From positions 7,185,001 to 7,249,000 of the forward strand of contig JANJXV010000039.1 of NCBI GenBank assembly GCA_024803745.1: DNA of 64,000 nucleotides, given 5' to 3'. Origin of the DNA: Megascapheus bottae (Eukaryota > Chordata > Mammalia > Rodentia > Geomyidae). The notes below the pieces were generated by a model. The model did no database searches. It had not been told where the DNA came from and worked only from the letters and a program-made list of their open reading frames with translations. This document shows, piece by piece, positions 20,641 through 36,582 of the stretch; the first letter of the stretch is position 1, and each line of letters begins with the position of its first letter. The position numbers were made by a program, and so were the translations under genes.

Positions 20641-21700
20641 CCCAGCCTTCAGGGACCTACTGCCCCCTGCTGGGCTTCACCAGAACCAAGCATGGCTTTA
20701 CAGCCCAGGACACATTTTCCAGGGACAACTGGGGTCCCATGTACCTCATTTCCTGTTGCTTCAGCATGGTGACCTTTGTGTTGTATGACAAACCAGGACC
20801 AACCAGGCAATGTGTAGCTTCCTCCCTTTGCCAGGGGAGGGGAAGTCTTATGACCCTGACAACTTTGGTTCCTGGGCCTGAGGTGTCAGTGGGTAGGTTG
20901 AGACAAGAAACCGGCTGGGTATAGTGATGCATGCCTATAGTCCCAGCACTAGTTAGGATGATCTGGGAGCTTTGAGGCCAAGTTGAATTACAGTGGCAAG
21001 TCTTTGGGATTTAGCTGAGGGGTCTGGTACCTGGTCAGTTCGGGACAATGTATATATTCACTGCCCCCATGTATCTCTTCCTTGGCTTGAGGGGGGGAAC
21101 CCCTTTGTCCTGTATCCCATTCTCCCAGAGCAAGGTGTGTTGTGAGAGGAAGCTCCTCTAATTCCTGCCTCCCCTCCTTTCTGCCCAGACTGGGCATGGC
21201 CAATCAATTAGTTCAATAAAATTGGTGCTGAATATGAGGTGATGTGGGCAGCTGGGATCTCTTATGTGTTTTGCCTCCAGCCCAGGCGAATGTCCAAGAC
21301 CAGATGGTTCTCAAGTTTATAATCAGGAAGTCAGGCTTCACACTGATCTGGGAGAGATGCAGGAAAGCTCCCCAAACACAGTGGTGGTCAGGATACACAA
21401 AGGGCTCCCAGGGAAGACCTCAGGGATCCTCCTGGTATCATGTCATCTAGAACTCCCAGGTCACCAGCCAGGAAGTAGAGGACATAGGGCTGGGACCACA
21501 CTGGGAGCAGAACCCAGTGACAGACAACTCCTACAGTTTATTAGAATCTATGAGGTCAGGTCCAGCATGACAAGAGGCCATGATTGCTACGAAAGCCATT
21601 TTCCAGGGGGGGAGGGGGAAACAGCTCAGAGAAGCATTCAGCACAGTTACAGGCTGAGAGGAGAATATGGAGTTCAAGGTCACTTTGGGTTACACTAAAA
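20640..21700. other. Mostly unique sequence, possible old FBXO17 3' region
   Basis: Apart from a B1-like monomer at 20920-21000, nothing was recognised. AATAAA at 21215-21220 could be the poly(A) signal of the decayed F-box gene. Confidence 0.35.
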
Positions 21701-22544
21701 CCCTATCTCCTGCTGGGCTCATGCCTGAAATCCTAACTACACAGGAGGCTGGGGTTCAAAGCCAGACTGGGCAAAAGTCTGTGAGCCTCTTATCGCCAAG
21801 TAACCACCAGAAAACCAAGAGTGGTGCTGCTATACTGGAGTGGTAGAGCAACAGCCTTGAGCTGAAGACCTCATGTACAGCACCCAGACCCAGAGTTCAA
21901 GACCCAGGAAGGACAAAAACAAAAAAACCCTGCCTCACCAAGACAGTGGTTAACTGTGGCTTATAGAGGCTGAGATCTGAGGATCATGGTTCCTTGTCGG
22001 CCCAGGAGAGAAAGAGTAAAACTCTTATCGTCAATGAACCACTAAAAAGCCAAAGGTAGAACTGTGGCTTCAGTGGCAAAGGGCTAGCCTTGGGGGAAAA
22101 AGTTCAAGGATAGCACCCAGGCTGAGTTTACCTAACAAAGAACATAACTACAGGGATGGGAATTTGGCTTAGTGGTAGAGTGCTTGCCTAGCATGCATGA
22201 AGCCCTGGGCTCGACTCCTTAGCACTACATAAACAGAAAAAAAGCTGGAAGTGGCACTGTGGCTCAAGTGGTAGAGAGCTAGTCTTGAACAAAAGAAGCT
22301 CAGTGACAGTGCCCAGGCCTTGAGTTCAAGACCCAGGGCTGGCCAAAAAAAAAAAAAAGGGGGCCGGGGAGTTTGGCTTAGTGGTAAAAGTACTTTCCTA
22401 GCATGCATGAAGACCCGGGTTCAATTCCTTGGTACCACATACAAAGAAAAAAGCTGAAAGTGATGCTGTGGCTCAAGTGGTAGAGCTCTAGCCTTGAGAA
22501 AGTCCAAGGACAGTGCTCAGGCCCTGAGCTCAAGCCCAAGATTG

Positions 22545-22583
<39 letters not shown>

Positions 22584-22585
22584 CC
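21700..22585 (+). mobile_element. Run of four SINEs in one orientation
   Basis: Type B at 21700-21920 and 21925-22140 (diverged), type A at 22155-22345 and 22363-22545. The last has a tail of about 37 A, suggesting a recent insertion. Confidence 0.8.
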
Positions 22586-22844
22586 ACAAAGCTCTCAGGT
22601 GTAAATCAGACACCCCTCAACCCTTTCAATACCTCTCTTTCATTTAGTTACTGTTTTCTAGATGGCCATGACTTTGGGATGGGGCTTTATCTGGCCCCAC
22701 CCTCCACCTGTGGTAAGGTCCAGGCCACAAGACACGAAAATGTTTTTCACCTAACCCCACAGCCACTGCCAGTAGAACTTTTCTGGAAGAGACATCCAAG
22801 GTCATAAGAATACTGAACAGGGAAGTGACAACACCAGTGACATG

Positions 22845-22850
22845 TTTATT
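22845..22850 (-). terminator. MRPS12: MRPS12 poly(A) signal
   Basis: TTTATT on the plus strand reads AATAAA on the minus strand, about 215 bases after the MRPS12 stop codon. This predicts a short 3' UTR. Part of that UTR (about 22930-23058) resembles a MIR SINE. Confidence 0.7.
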
Positions 22851-23064
22851 AGACCCCTGGCTCAGCTGCTAGGAGAACAGTAGCTTGTTCCAGCAAGAGA
22901 TAGTCCGTGCTCACCCGGAACACGGAAGCTGAGGGTGTTGGAAGTGGGAGCTGCTTTTCCAAGTCACCCCCAGAATCTCAGCAGGCTAACGCCAATCCTG
23001 ATACTGAATCAAAATGGGGTTTGAACCCATAAGACTGGCTACTCGACCCACCATGTTGCCAGGG

Positions 23065-24633
23065 TTACTTCTTCTTCTGCACATGACCACAGTCATACTT
23101 GCCCCGCACCACTTTGAGTTTGATGCCAGGCAGGTCCTGGGTGCGGCCGCCTTCCACCAGGACTACCTGGTGCTCCTGCAGAGTGTGGCCCTCCCCGGGG
23201 ATGAAGCAGATAGCCTCACGGCCAGTGCTAAGGCGCACTTGACAGCACTTGCGGTTGGCTGAATTGGGTTTCTTGGGCTTGCGGGTGAATGTACGCAGAA
23301 CCACGCCTTTTAGCTGTGGCCGTCCCTCCGTGGGGCCAAGACGCACAGGTGGCTTCTTAGGGGGTCCCCGACGGTGCATCTGGTTCAGGGTAGCCATGCA
23401 GCGTGTGGCCCAGAACCGGGGGACCAGGGCCAGGCCTGGAGAGGCATAATGGGAAGGCAGAAGGGCAGAACAAGGTTATTATTCCAGGCACAAATAGGAG
23501 CATTTTGCAAGGCGGTTCATACCTGAACTCCTAGGCATCAGGAGCCTGAGAACTGAGGATCATTGTTCCAAATTGGAAAGTCCCAGGAAGTCTTTTTTTT
23601 TTCCCCTCCCGGTTGTGGGGCTTGAGCTCTGGGCCTAGGTGTTGTCCCTGAGCTTTTTAGCTCAAGGCTAGCCTTCTACCACTAGAGCCTCAGCACCAGT
23701 TCCAGTTTTCTGGTGGTTAACTGGAGATAAGAATCTCATGTATTTTCGTGCCCAGGCTGGCTTTCGTCTGTGATCCTCAGATCTCAGGCTCCCGAGTAGC
23801 TAGGATTACAGGTGTAAGTCTGTGGCGCCTGTTCTACCTAAGATTCCTATCTCCAATTAACTGGCAAAAACCCAGGAAGTGGAGCTGCGGCTCAAGTGGC
23901 AGCGTCAAAGCCCTGAGTTTGTTCAAACTCTATGGTCAATGGGCACATACAAAACAGAACCCTGGGGTCGGGAGTTTGGCCTAGTGGTTAAAGTGCTTGC
24001 CTAGCATGAATGAAGACCCGGCTTCGATTCCTCGGTACCACATATAGAAAAAAAGCCGGAAGTGGTGCTGAGGCTCAAGTGGTAGAGCTCTAGCCTTGAG
24101 AAAGTCCAAGGACAGTGCTCAGGCCCTGAGCTCAAGCCCAGGACTGGCAAAAAAAACAAAACAAAACAAAACAGAACCCTACCCTCCTCCTCCAAGGGAC
24201 TGGGGATCAAATCCAAGGTCTCTCCATAGCTAGACAAGCACTCCAGTCGTTTGAGTCATGCTCCTACCCTTTCATTTGTATTTTGTTTTTGAGACAGTTT
24301 TGTCAATTTCGCCAAGGCTGGTTTTGGCTGCCACCACCTAATTCCACCTCCCAAATGGCTGGGATTACAAGCACGCACTGCCATGCTCAGTGCAGGAGAA
24401 ACACTTGATATCTAAGTCAAGTGGAAGAACATAAGCCAAGCCACCCCACAAGTGCCTGACACATAGGTATCACTAGAATGAATGACTAAAAACACCTTCG
24501 CTCGGGAGGAATCCCAGCCGGTGAGGGAGACCATAAATACTCAGTGAAGGTACAGGATCGTTTCTGCAGCCCAAACCCACTTACCATGCGTTAGGGACGT
24601 GTGGAGACCACCGAGAAGACCAGGCCAGGACAT
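23065..24633 (-). CDS. MRPS12: Mitochondrial small-subunit ribosomal protein uS12m (MRPS12), 2 coding exons
   Basis: Encodes the mitoribosomal small-subunit protein S12, which sits at the decoding centre. Coding exons on the minus strand are 24633-24585 (ATG at 24633) and 23435-23065 (stop at 23065). The first exon starts [17 protein letters not shown] and ends at a GTAAGT donor. The second begins after a CTCTCCAG acceptor and adds [13 protein letters not shown] before the internal [11 protein letters not shown]. The joined protein is 139 aa, against 138 in human. A start at the internal Met (23397) would give only 110 aa and lose the mitochondrial targeting part, so I chose the spliced start. 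The uS12 signatures KPNSANRK and GGRTQDLPG are intact. The C-terminus is KKK, one Lys longer than I recall for human. The gene is head-to-head with SARS2. Identification is near certain; the 5' non-coding exon structure is not resolved. Confidence 0.96.
23595..23835 (-). mobile_element. Type B SINE in MRPS12 intron 1
   Basis: Complete; followed by a short plus-strand fragment at 23836-23950. Confidence 0.8.
23964..24167 (+). mobile_element. Type A SINE with target duplication in MRPS12 intron 1
   Basis: Flanked by AAAACAGAACCCT at 23951-23963 and 24168-24180. Confidence 0.9.
24285..24392 (-). mobile_element. B1-like 7SL monomer in MRPS12 intron 1
   Basis: GAGACAGTTTTGTCAATTTC .. GGCTGGGATTACAAGCACGC has the reverse-strand B1/Alu layout. 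Confidence 0.65.
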
Positions 24634-24879
24634 CCCGCTACCTGGGGCGTCCCTGTGTTCGGGGACAACACATTCAGAAAGCAAGAGAGGCCCAACTCTC
24701 CCCGTCCCACTAAGGAACTTTCCTCTAAGGGCCTCAACCCTCAAGCCGTGCTCTGGAGTGAGGGACCCGGGCCGTCCTAGCCCCCAGGCAGGGAGAGGGA
24801 AGCGGGAGCCGGAGGGAAGCGCCACTGACCTGGACGTCCGGGGCCCGAGCTACAGACACGCCGATTCCACGGACAGTCC

Positions 24880-25104
24880 CTTCCGGAAAGTCTCTGGACG
24901 GCGATTGGGTGTTTCGTTATCTGCGTCACTGAGGAGGCGGGACACACTCAACGATTGGGAAAGGAGAGAGTCAATCTCGGCAAACGCGTCTCTCTTCCAC
25001 GATCTGATTGGTTCATGCTCACACACACGACGGCTGCTTTGCAATTGGTGTAAACGAAATGTGGGCGGGACAAAAGGGGTGTGACTCTCGATTCCCGATC
25101 CAAG
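24880..25104. promoter_or_regulatory. Bidirectional MRPS12/SARS2 promoter with four CCAAT boxes
   Basis: About 470 bases separate the two ATGs. Four inverted CCAAT boxes (ATTGG on the plus strand) lie at 24904-24908, 24954-24958, 25007-25011 and 25044-25048, with spacings of 50, 53 and 37 bases. A GC-box-like GTGGGCGGG lies at 25061-25069. The stretch is CpG-rich and has no TATA box. NF-Y acting through CCAAT boxes at this gene pair is reported for mouse, so the arrangement appears conserved. Transcription start sites are inferred, not seen. Confidence 0.85.
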
Positions 25105-31890
<6,786 letters not shown>

Positions 31891-31974
31891 TAGGAGTCCA
31901 GAAGCCAGGACACCCGGGGACCTGTATCCCTGAGCCTATGCCAACTTTAGCATCTTGAGTGCCTGGACTTGTGG

Positions 31975-32098
31975 AGTCTCCTCCTTCCTCCTCCCTCCTC
32001 CCTCCTGCTCCTCCTGCTCCTCCTCTTCTTCCTCTTCTTTTTCCTCCTCCTTCTCCTTCTGCTCTCCCTCCTCCTCCTCTTCCTCCTCTTCCCTTAGG
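31975..32098 (+). repeat. Polypyrimidine (TCC)n tract in SARS2 3' UTR
   Basis: Roughly 120 bases of almost pure C/T built from TCC, TTC and CTC triplets, between the SARS2 stop and its poly(A) signal. The opposite strand is a GA-rich purine run. Confidence 0.9.
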
Positions 32099-32215
32099 GT
32101 CAGTCATCAGCCTGAGCACTGTAGCCCAGCCTGTAGGAGGAGGTGGGATATCCAGGAGTGGGGAGAGATGAACAGATCATCCCCGTTTTCCCTCCCCTGA
32201 ACTTGAAGGTCCCCC

Positions 32216-32221
32216 AATAAA
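32216..32221 (+). terminator. SARS2: SARS2 poly(A) signal
   Basis: AATAAA about 370 bases after the SARS2 stop codon. It is the first canonical signal downstream of the long pyrimidine tract in the 3' UTR. Confidence 0.8.
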
Positions 32222-32329
32222 CTGTCAGAACTAAGTCCCATGGGTCCATCTGTGAGCATGGGAAGTGCCCTGCCTGCCTGCCTAGAGTCTCTGGGTGACC
32301 ATCCACAGAATCCAAAAATTAGTGACCAC

Positions 32330-32565
32330 AGCCAGGCACTGGTCTAACTGGCCTGTCATCCTAGCTGCTCTAGAAGCTAAGATGTGAGGATCACAGTTCG
32401 AAGCTGGCCTCAGCAAGAAAGTCCATGAGACTCTCATCTCCAATTAACCACCAGAAAACCAAAAGTGGAGCTGTGGCTCCAAGTGGTAGAGTGCTAGCCT
32501 CATGCAAAAGAGCTCAGGGACAGCGCCCAGGCCCCGAGTTCAAGCCTCAGAGGACCATCCAAAAA
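32330..32565 (+). mobile_element. Type B SINE between SARS2 and CCER2
   Basis: Full length with A-tail ending at 32571. Confidence 0.85.
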
Positions 32566-32969
32566 AAAAAAATTCCAGAAGCTTCCCATTGTACTCTCCC
32601 TGTCCCCTGGACTGGTCCTGTGCACCATTTTCCTCTTTGAGATAGTTGCAGGAGTCGCCCACTGTCTCCCTGGGAAGACCGGAAACTACCTGGCCCCGCC
32701 CTCTAGTGGCTACATCTTAACAACATAAAGGACAAAGTTGTGATATGTTCTGTTGTGTTCACTAGTCACACATGTGCTTGTTGTCTGTTCCTCTCTCCCC
32801 TTGTCCAGTGTGAGCCCAAGAGGGCTGTGTTGGCCTGTGCATTCACTGGTGTGGCCCCCAGACTAGAAGTGCACTGTCATGTAGTCTGTGATGAATTTTA
32901 CCAAAGCTAATCCCAGCTGAGGCAGGAGAATCACCCTTCATTAGTGCAGAAAGCATCTTAAAAAGAGTT

Positions 32970-34032
32970 TAGAATCTGGGCCTGGTGGCTCACACCTGTA
33001 ATCCTAGCTCAGGAGGCTGAGATCTGAGGATCGCGATTCAAAGCCAGCGCTGGCACAAAAGTCTGTGAGGCTCTTAAATTAACCACTGGAAAACTGGAAG
33101 TGGTGCTGTGGTTCAAGGGGTAGGGCAGTAGCCTTGAGCTGAAGAGCTCAGGGACAGCGCCCAGGCCCAGAGTTCAATTCCCATGACCACAGCCCCCCAA
33201 AAAAGGAAGGTGGCTTAGTGATAGAGTGCTTGCTAGCATGAAGCCCTGGGTTCCATTCCTCAGCTCCACATAAACAGAAAAAGTCAGAAGTGGTGCTGTG
33301 GCTCAAGTGGAGTGCTAGCCTTGAGCACAGAGAGGCTCAGGGACAAAGTTCAAGCCTTGAGCTCAAAGCCAGAACTGGCCCACACCCAGGAATGCTTAGA
33401 GCCAGATGCCAATGGTCCATACCTATAATCCTAGCTTTTTTTTTTTTTGCCAGTCCTGGGCTTTAGTTCAGGGCCTGAGCGCTGTCCTTGGGCTTTCTCA
33501 AGGGCTTTTTTCTGTGTATGTGGTACCGAGGAATCAAGCCCAGATGCATGCCAGGCAAGCACTCTACCACTAGACCAAACTCCAAGCCCTAATCCTAGCC
33601 TCTTGAGAGGCTGAGATTGAGGATCCTGGTTCAATGTGCCAGCCCCAAGCAGGAAAGTCCATGAAACTTCATCTCCAGTGAACCAGCAAAAACAAAAACA
33701 AAACTGGAAATAATAACTGTAGTTTAGGGGCCGGGAGTTTGGACTAGTGGCAGAGCGTTTGCCTATCATGCACGAAGACCAGGTTTGATTCCTTGGTACC
33801 ACGTATATAAGAAATGCCTCAAGTGGTGCTGTGGCTCAAGTGGTAGAGCTCTAGCCTTGAGGAAAGCCCAAGGACAGTGCTCAGGCCCTGAGTTCAGTTC
33901 CTAGGACTAGCAAAAAAAAAAAAAAAAAAAAGAACTGTGGCTTAATTGGTAGAACACTAGCTTTGAGCAAAAAAGCTAAAGGACAACAATGCCCAGGCCC
34001 TGAGTTCAAGTCCCAGTACTAGCACCAAAAAA
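32970..34032 (+). mobile_element. Nested SINE block upstream of CCER2
   Basis: Type B at 32970-33190 and type A at 33210-33375. A second type B (33405-34030) is split by a minus-strand type A (33436-33589, duplication TAATCCTAGC at 33426-33435 and 33590-33599) and by a plus-strand type A (33727-33912). Confidence 0.85.
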
Positions 34033-34324
34033 CCAAAAGGTAGGCCGCTCTGGGCTGCGCAGGTGCAGGTGGCAGAGCTGGAGGAGCACAGGCCCCACTG
34101 CGGAGGTCAGGTGGAGCAGCTTGCTTGCAGGTACGGAAACGGAAGCCTGAGGAGAGTGGACTTGAACCTGGGTCTTGTCTGGGAAGGGCACCTGCTCCTT
34201 TCCCCAGTCCCAGGCAGGAAGCCCCTGAGGGGATGCGTGCAGAGCTCTGTCCCCATGAATAATTGAGGGGCTCAGGCGGCCGCCCCACAGCTGTCACTGC
34301 TCCCCTTCTGGCCACTGTGAGGGT

Positions 34325-34330
34325 TATAAA
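34325..34330 (+). promoter_or_regulatory. CCER2: TATA box of CCER2
   Basis: TATAAA lies 53 bases before the CCER2 ATG. Unlike the two CpG-type bidirectional promoters in the window, this looks like a TATA-driven promoter, suggesting tissue-restricted expression. The start site is inferred. Confidence 0.6.
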
Positions 34331-34382
34331 GGCACTAGCAGGAGCCACCCAGCCCAGGATCGGGGGGACCCAGCTCCCCACC

Positions 34383-36251
34383 ATGCCGCACCCCACGACC
34401 TGCTCTGTGCTGCTGCTGCTGCCACTACTGCTGGGGTCCGGTGAGTGTAGAAACCCAGGGGTGGGAGCGGCCTGGGTCCGGAAACCTGTGCATGGAGCAT
34501 GGAGCAGGGTTTCCGGACTCCCAGAAATTCTGCTCAGTACTGAGGACAGCACTCATCTTGTTTTCTCCACAGCCACTACAGCTCCCCTGGCCAGCAGTCC
34601 CTCCAAAAGGGAGGTGAGGAAGATGTACCCCCTTATCTGTCTTGCTCTATCTCCTCTGGGCCTCCAAGCCCCCCCCCCCCCATCTCCCCTCAATTCTTCT
34701 GATTCTTCCCTTGTCCACAGTTGACACTCTGTCTGGCAGAGGTCCTGAGTCTGGGCCGGGCACACAGGGGGCCCTGCACTGCTCTCCTCTACAAGGGTAA
34801 GCAAGGTGGTACTCTTCTGTTCCAGCCCACCCTGTCCCCGTCATGCCCACATGAGCATGTCCTGTTATCTCCACAACCCTCTGCCCTGGGTTAGTGGCAC
34901 TGTCCCGACTGTTTCCTGACCATGGCTTCCATCTTGATGGCTTCTTGCTGTGGAAGGGGGAGTGGGGGGAGTCCCAGCCCTGATTCTCCTCTCCTTCCTC
35001 TCCCAGTTTTCTTCTTCTGGTCCCCACGGGATACGACCCCCATCCATCCCTTCACAGGGTCTTTCCTGCATAGATCATTCTGTGTCTTTCTGTCAGAGAT
35101 TTGCGAGAAGGAGCCCCATGGCTGCGTGTCCCCCAAAGAGGAGAAAGGGCTCCTGGGTGGGGACTTGGAGGAGGAGGAGGCTGGGAAGATCAAGCCGGTG
35201 AGGGAAGAGGAAGAGGAGGCAGAGAGGACACACAAATCTGAAGCCCAGGAGCACCTGCTCCAGGAACAGCATGGCCGGCTCCGTCAAGAGAAAGAAGAGG
35301 AGGAAGAAGAGGGGGAAAGGAAGACGCAGCCTGGGAAGATGTTTGAAGAGCTATGGAAGCAGCAGCTGGAGGGTGCTGGGGGTCCCCAAAAACGGGGGCC
35401 AGAGAAAACCAGCCAGGAGTTGTCTGCCCAGTTCCAGACAGAGAAGGGGGGTGGCCACAGCTCGTGGCAGCGTGGCTGGAGGGGTGAAGGGGAGAGGCCT
35501 GGGGGCACCCCCCACCTTCACCACCACCAGGAGGAGGAAGAGGAGGCCTCAGAACTGGAGGTGAGTGGGGTGGGGCCACCAGATGGCTCAGTGGGGACCA
35601 AACCCAAAGCTCCCGCACAGCAGGACCCACCCCCAATGAATCTGAATAGCTGAGCCTCAGTGGCTGACACTGTCATCCTAGCTTCTCAGGAGGCTGAAAT
35701 CTGAGGATCATGGTTCAAAACCATCCCGGGCAAGAAAGTGCATGAGACTCTTACCTCATTAGCAAAAAGCTGGAAGTGAAGCTGTGACCCAAGCGGTAGA
35801 GTGCTAGCCTAGAGGAAATAAGCTCGGGGATGACATCCAGGTCCTGAGTTCAAGTCTCAGTACCAGTGTGCATGTGTGTGAGCACACACACGCACAGCAG
35901 CAGCATCTAAGTGAGGGCTCTGCTTGGCCGTGGGGATTCCCCTGTGTGCTTAGAGTCACCATGAATGTCAAGTACCCCAGTTGGCCACTATTGTCACTGA
36001 GTGATAAGGGGACTGCCATCCTGTTCAGGAGACTAGACAGTGGCACCATGGCTGCCGGGTCATGGAAACTAAGGTGATACCACGTTGGGTGGCTGTCACA
36101 TCCTGGGAGTGGTCAGTTGCTAGTCCCATGATCATTATTGGCCATCCATTTCTGATGCCAGGAACAGGAGGAGGAACGGCTGGAACGAGTGCGGGATGAG
36201 CTGAAGAAGGCCACAGCCACGCTAGGGGCAGAGCTGAGGAGGGAGGGCTGA
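34383..36251 (+). CDS. CCER2: Coiled-coil glutamate-rich protein 2 (CCER2), 5 exons
   Basis: Function is essentially unknown; family members are putative secreted, Glu-rich proteins. Exons: 34383-34440, 34573-34613, 34721-34796, 35097-35560 and 36162-36251, all in phase, giving 242 aa. The first exon encodes MPHPTTCSVLLLLPLLLGS, a clear signal peptide with a Leu core. A short conserved segment follows (LTLCLAEVLSLG, then EICEKEPHGC) with Cys residues that could form disulfides in the secretory pathway. Exon 4 carries several runs of 4-6 Glu, the motif AERTHKSEAQE, and a His-rich HLHHHQ before EEEEEASELE. The last exon ends in a coiled-coil-like helix (RVRDELKKATATLG...LRREG) matching the family C-terminus. 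The layout resembles granin-type acidic secreted proteins, but that role is inference. Confidence 0.88.
35650..35868 (+). mobile_element. Type B SINE in CCER2 intron 4
   Basis: Full length, tail replaced by a short TG run. Confidence 0.8.
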
Positions 36252-36463
36252 TTCTGGCTTCATGCGTCCCCCCTCTTGTACCCTTCTGGCTCAGGACTTT
36301 CGATCCCCAGAATCCCCCCCCCAACACCCAGCACCTACTTGCCCTGACCTGCAGGGGAGGAAGGTATGCCTTAGAATCCAGTCAGAGGGGATGAATCTGA
36401 GCAGGGGAGCGGGGCTCAGGAACCCCCAGTATCCTACCCCACCCCCGTCCTGCCCTCTGAGTG

Positions 36464-36469
36464 AATAAA
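36464..36469 (+). terminator. CCER2: CCER2 poly(A) signal
   Basis: AATAAA 213 bases after the CCER2 stop. It lies only 81 bases before the oppositely oriented NFKBIB signal. Confidence 0.8.
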
Positions 36470-36550
36470 GCAACAGCAAACCACCATGTTTGGCCTGCGT
36501 CTTTGGGGCCCCAGGAACAGAGAGAGGGCTCTGCTTGTCAGAACTGAGAC

Positions 36551-36556
36551 TTTATT
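36551..36556 (-). terminator. NFKBIB: NFKBIB poly(A) signal
   Basis: TTTATT on the plus strand (AATAAA on minus) begins 27 bases beyond the NFKBIB stop codon. This predicts a 3' UTR of only about 50 bases. Confidence 0.75.
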
Positions 36557-36582
36557 AAATCAGAAACGCTATGAACACGAAA

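Noticed and set aside
21244..21698. Possible additional FBXO17 exon or separate gene
   Set aside because: Two overlapping frames exist but neither matches the FBA domain or any family I recognise.
23014..23060. Sequence resembling a tRNA T-arm (GGGGTTTGAACCCA) downstream of the MRPS12 stop
   Set aside because: No acceptor, D- or anticodon stem can be drawn around it. The phrase is typical of MIR SINEs.
23065..23397. 110-codon MRPS12 frame as the complete protein
   Set aside because: It lacks the N-terminal targeting part. An upstream exon with the conserved N-terminus and matching phase is present at 24585-24633.
34922..35653. 243-codon continuous frame taken as a single-exon gene
   Set aside because: It is CCER2 exon 4 read into both flanking introns. 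The spliced model with a signal peptide and matching family C-terminus explains it better.
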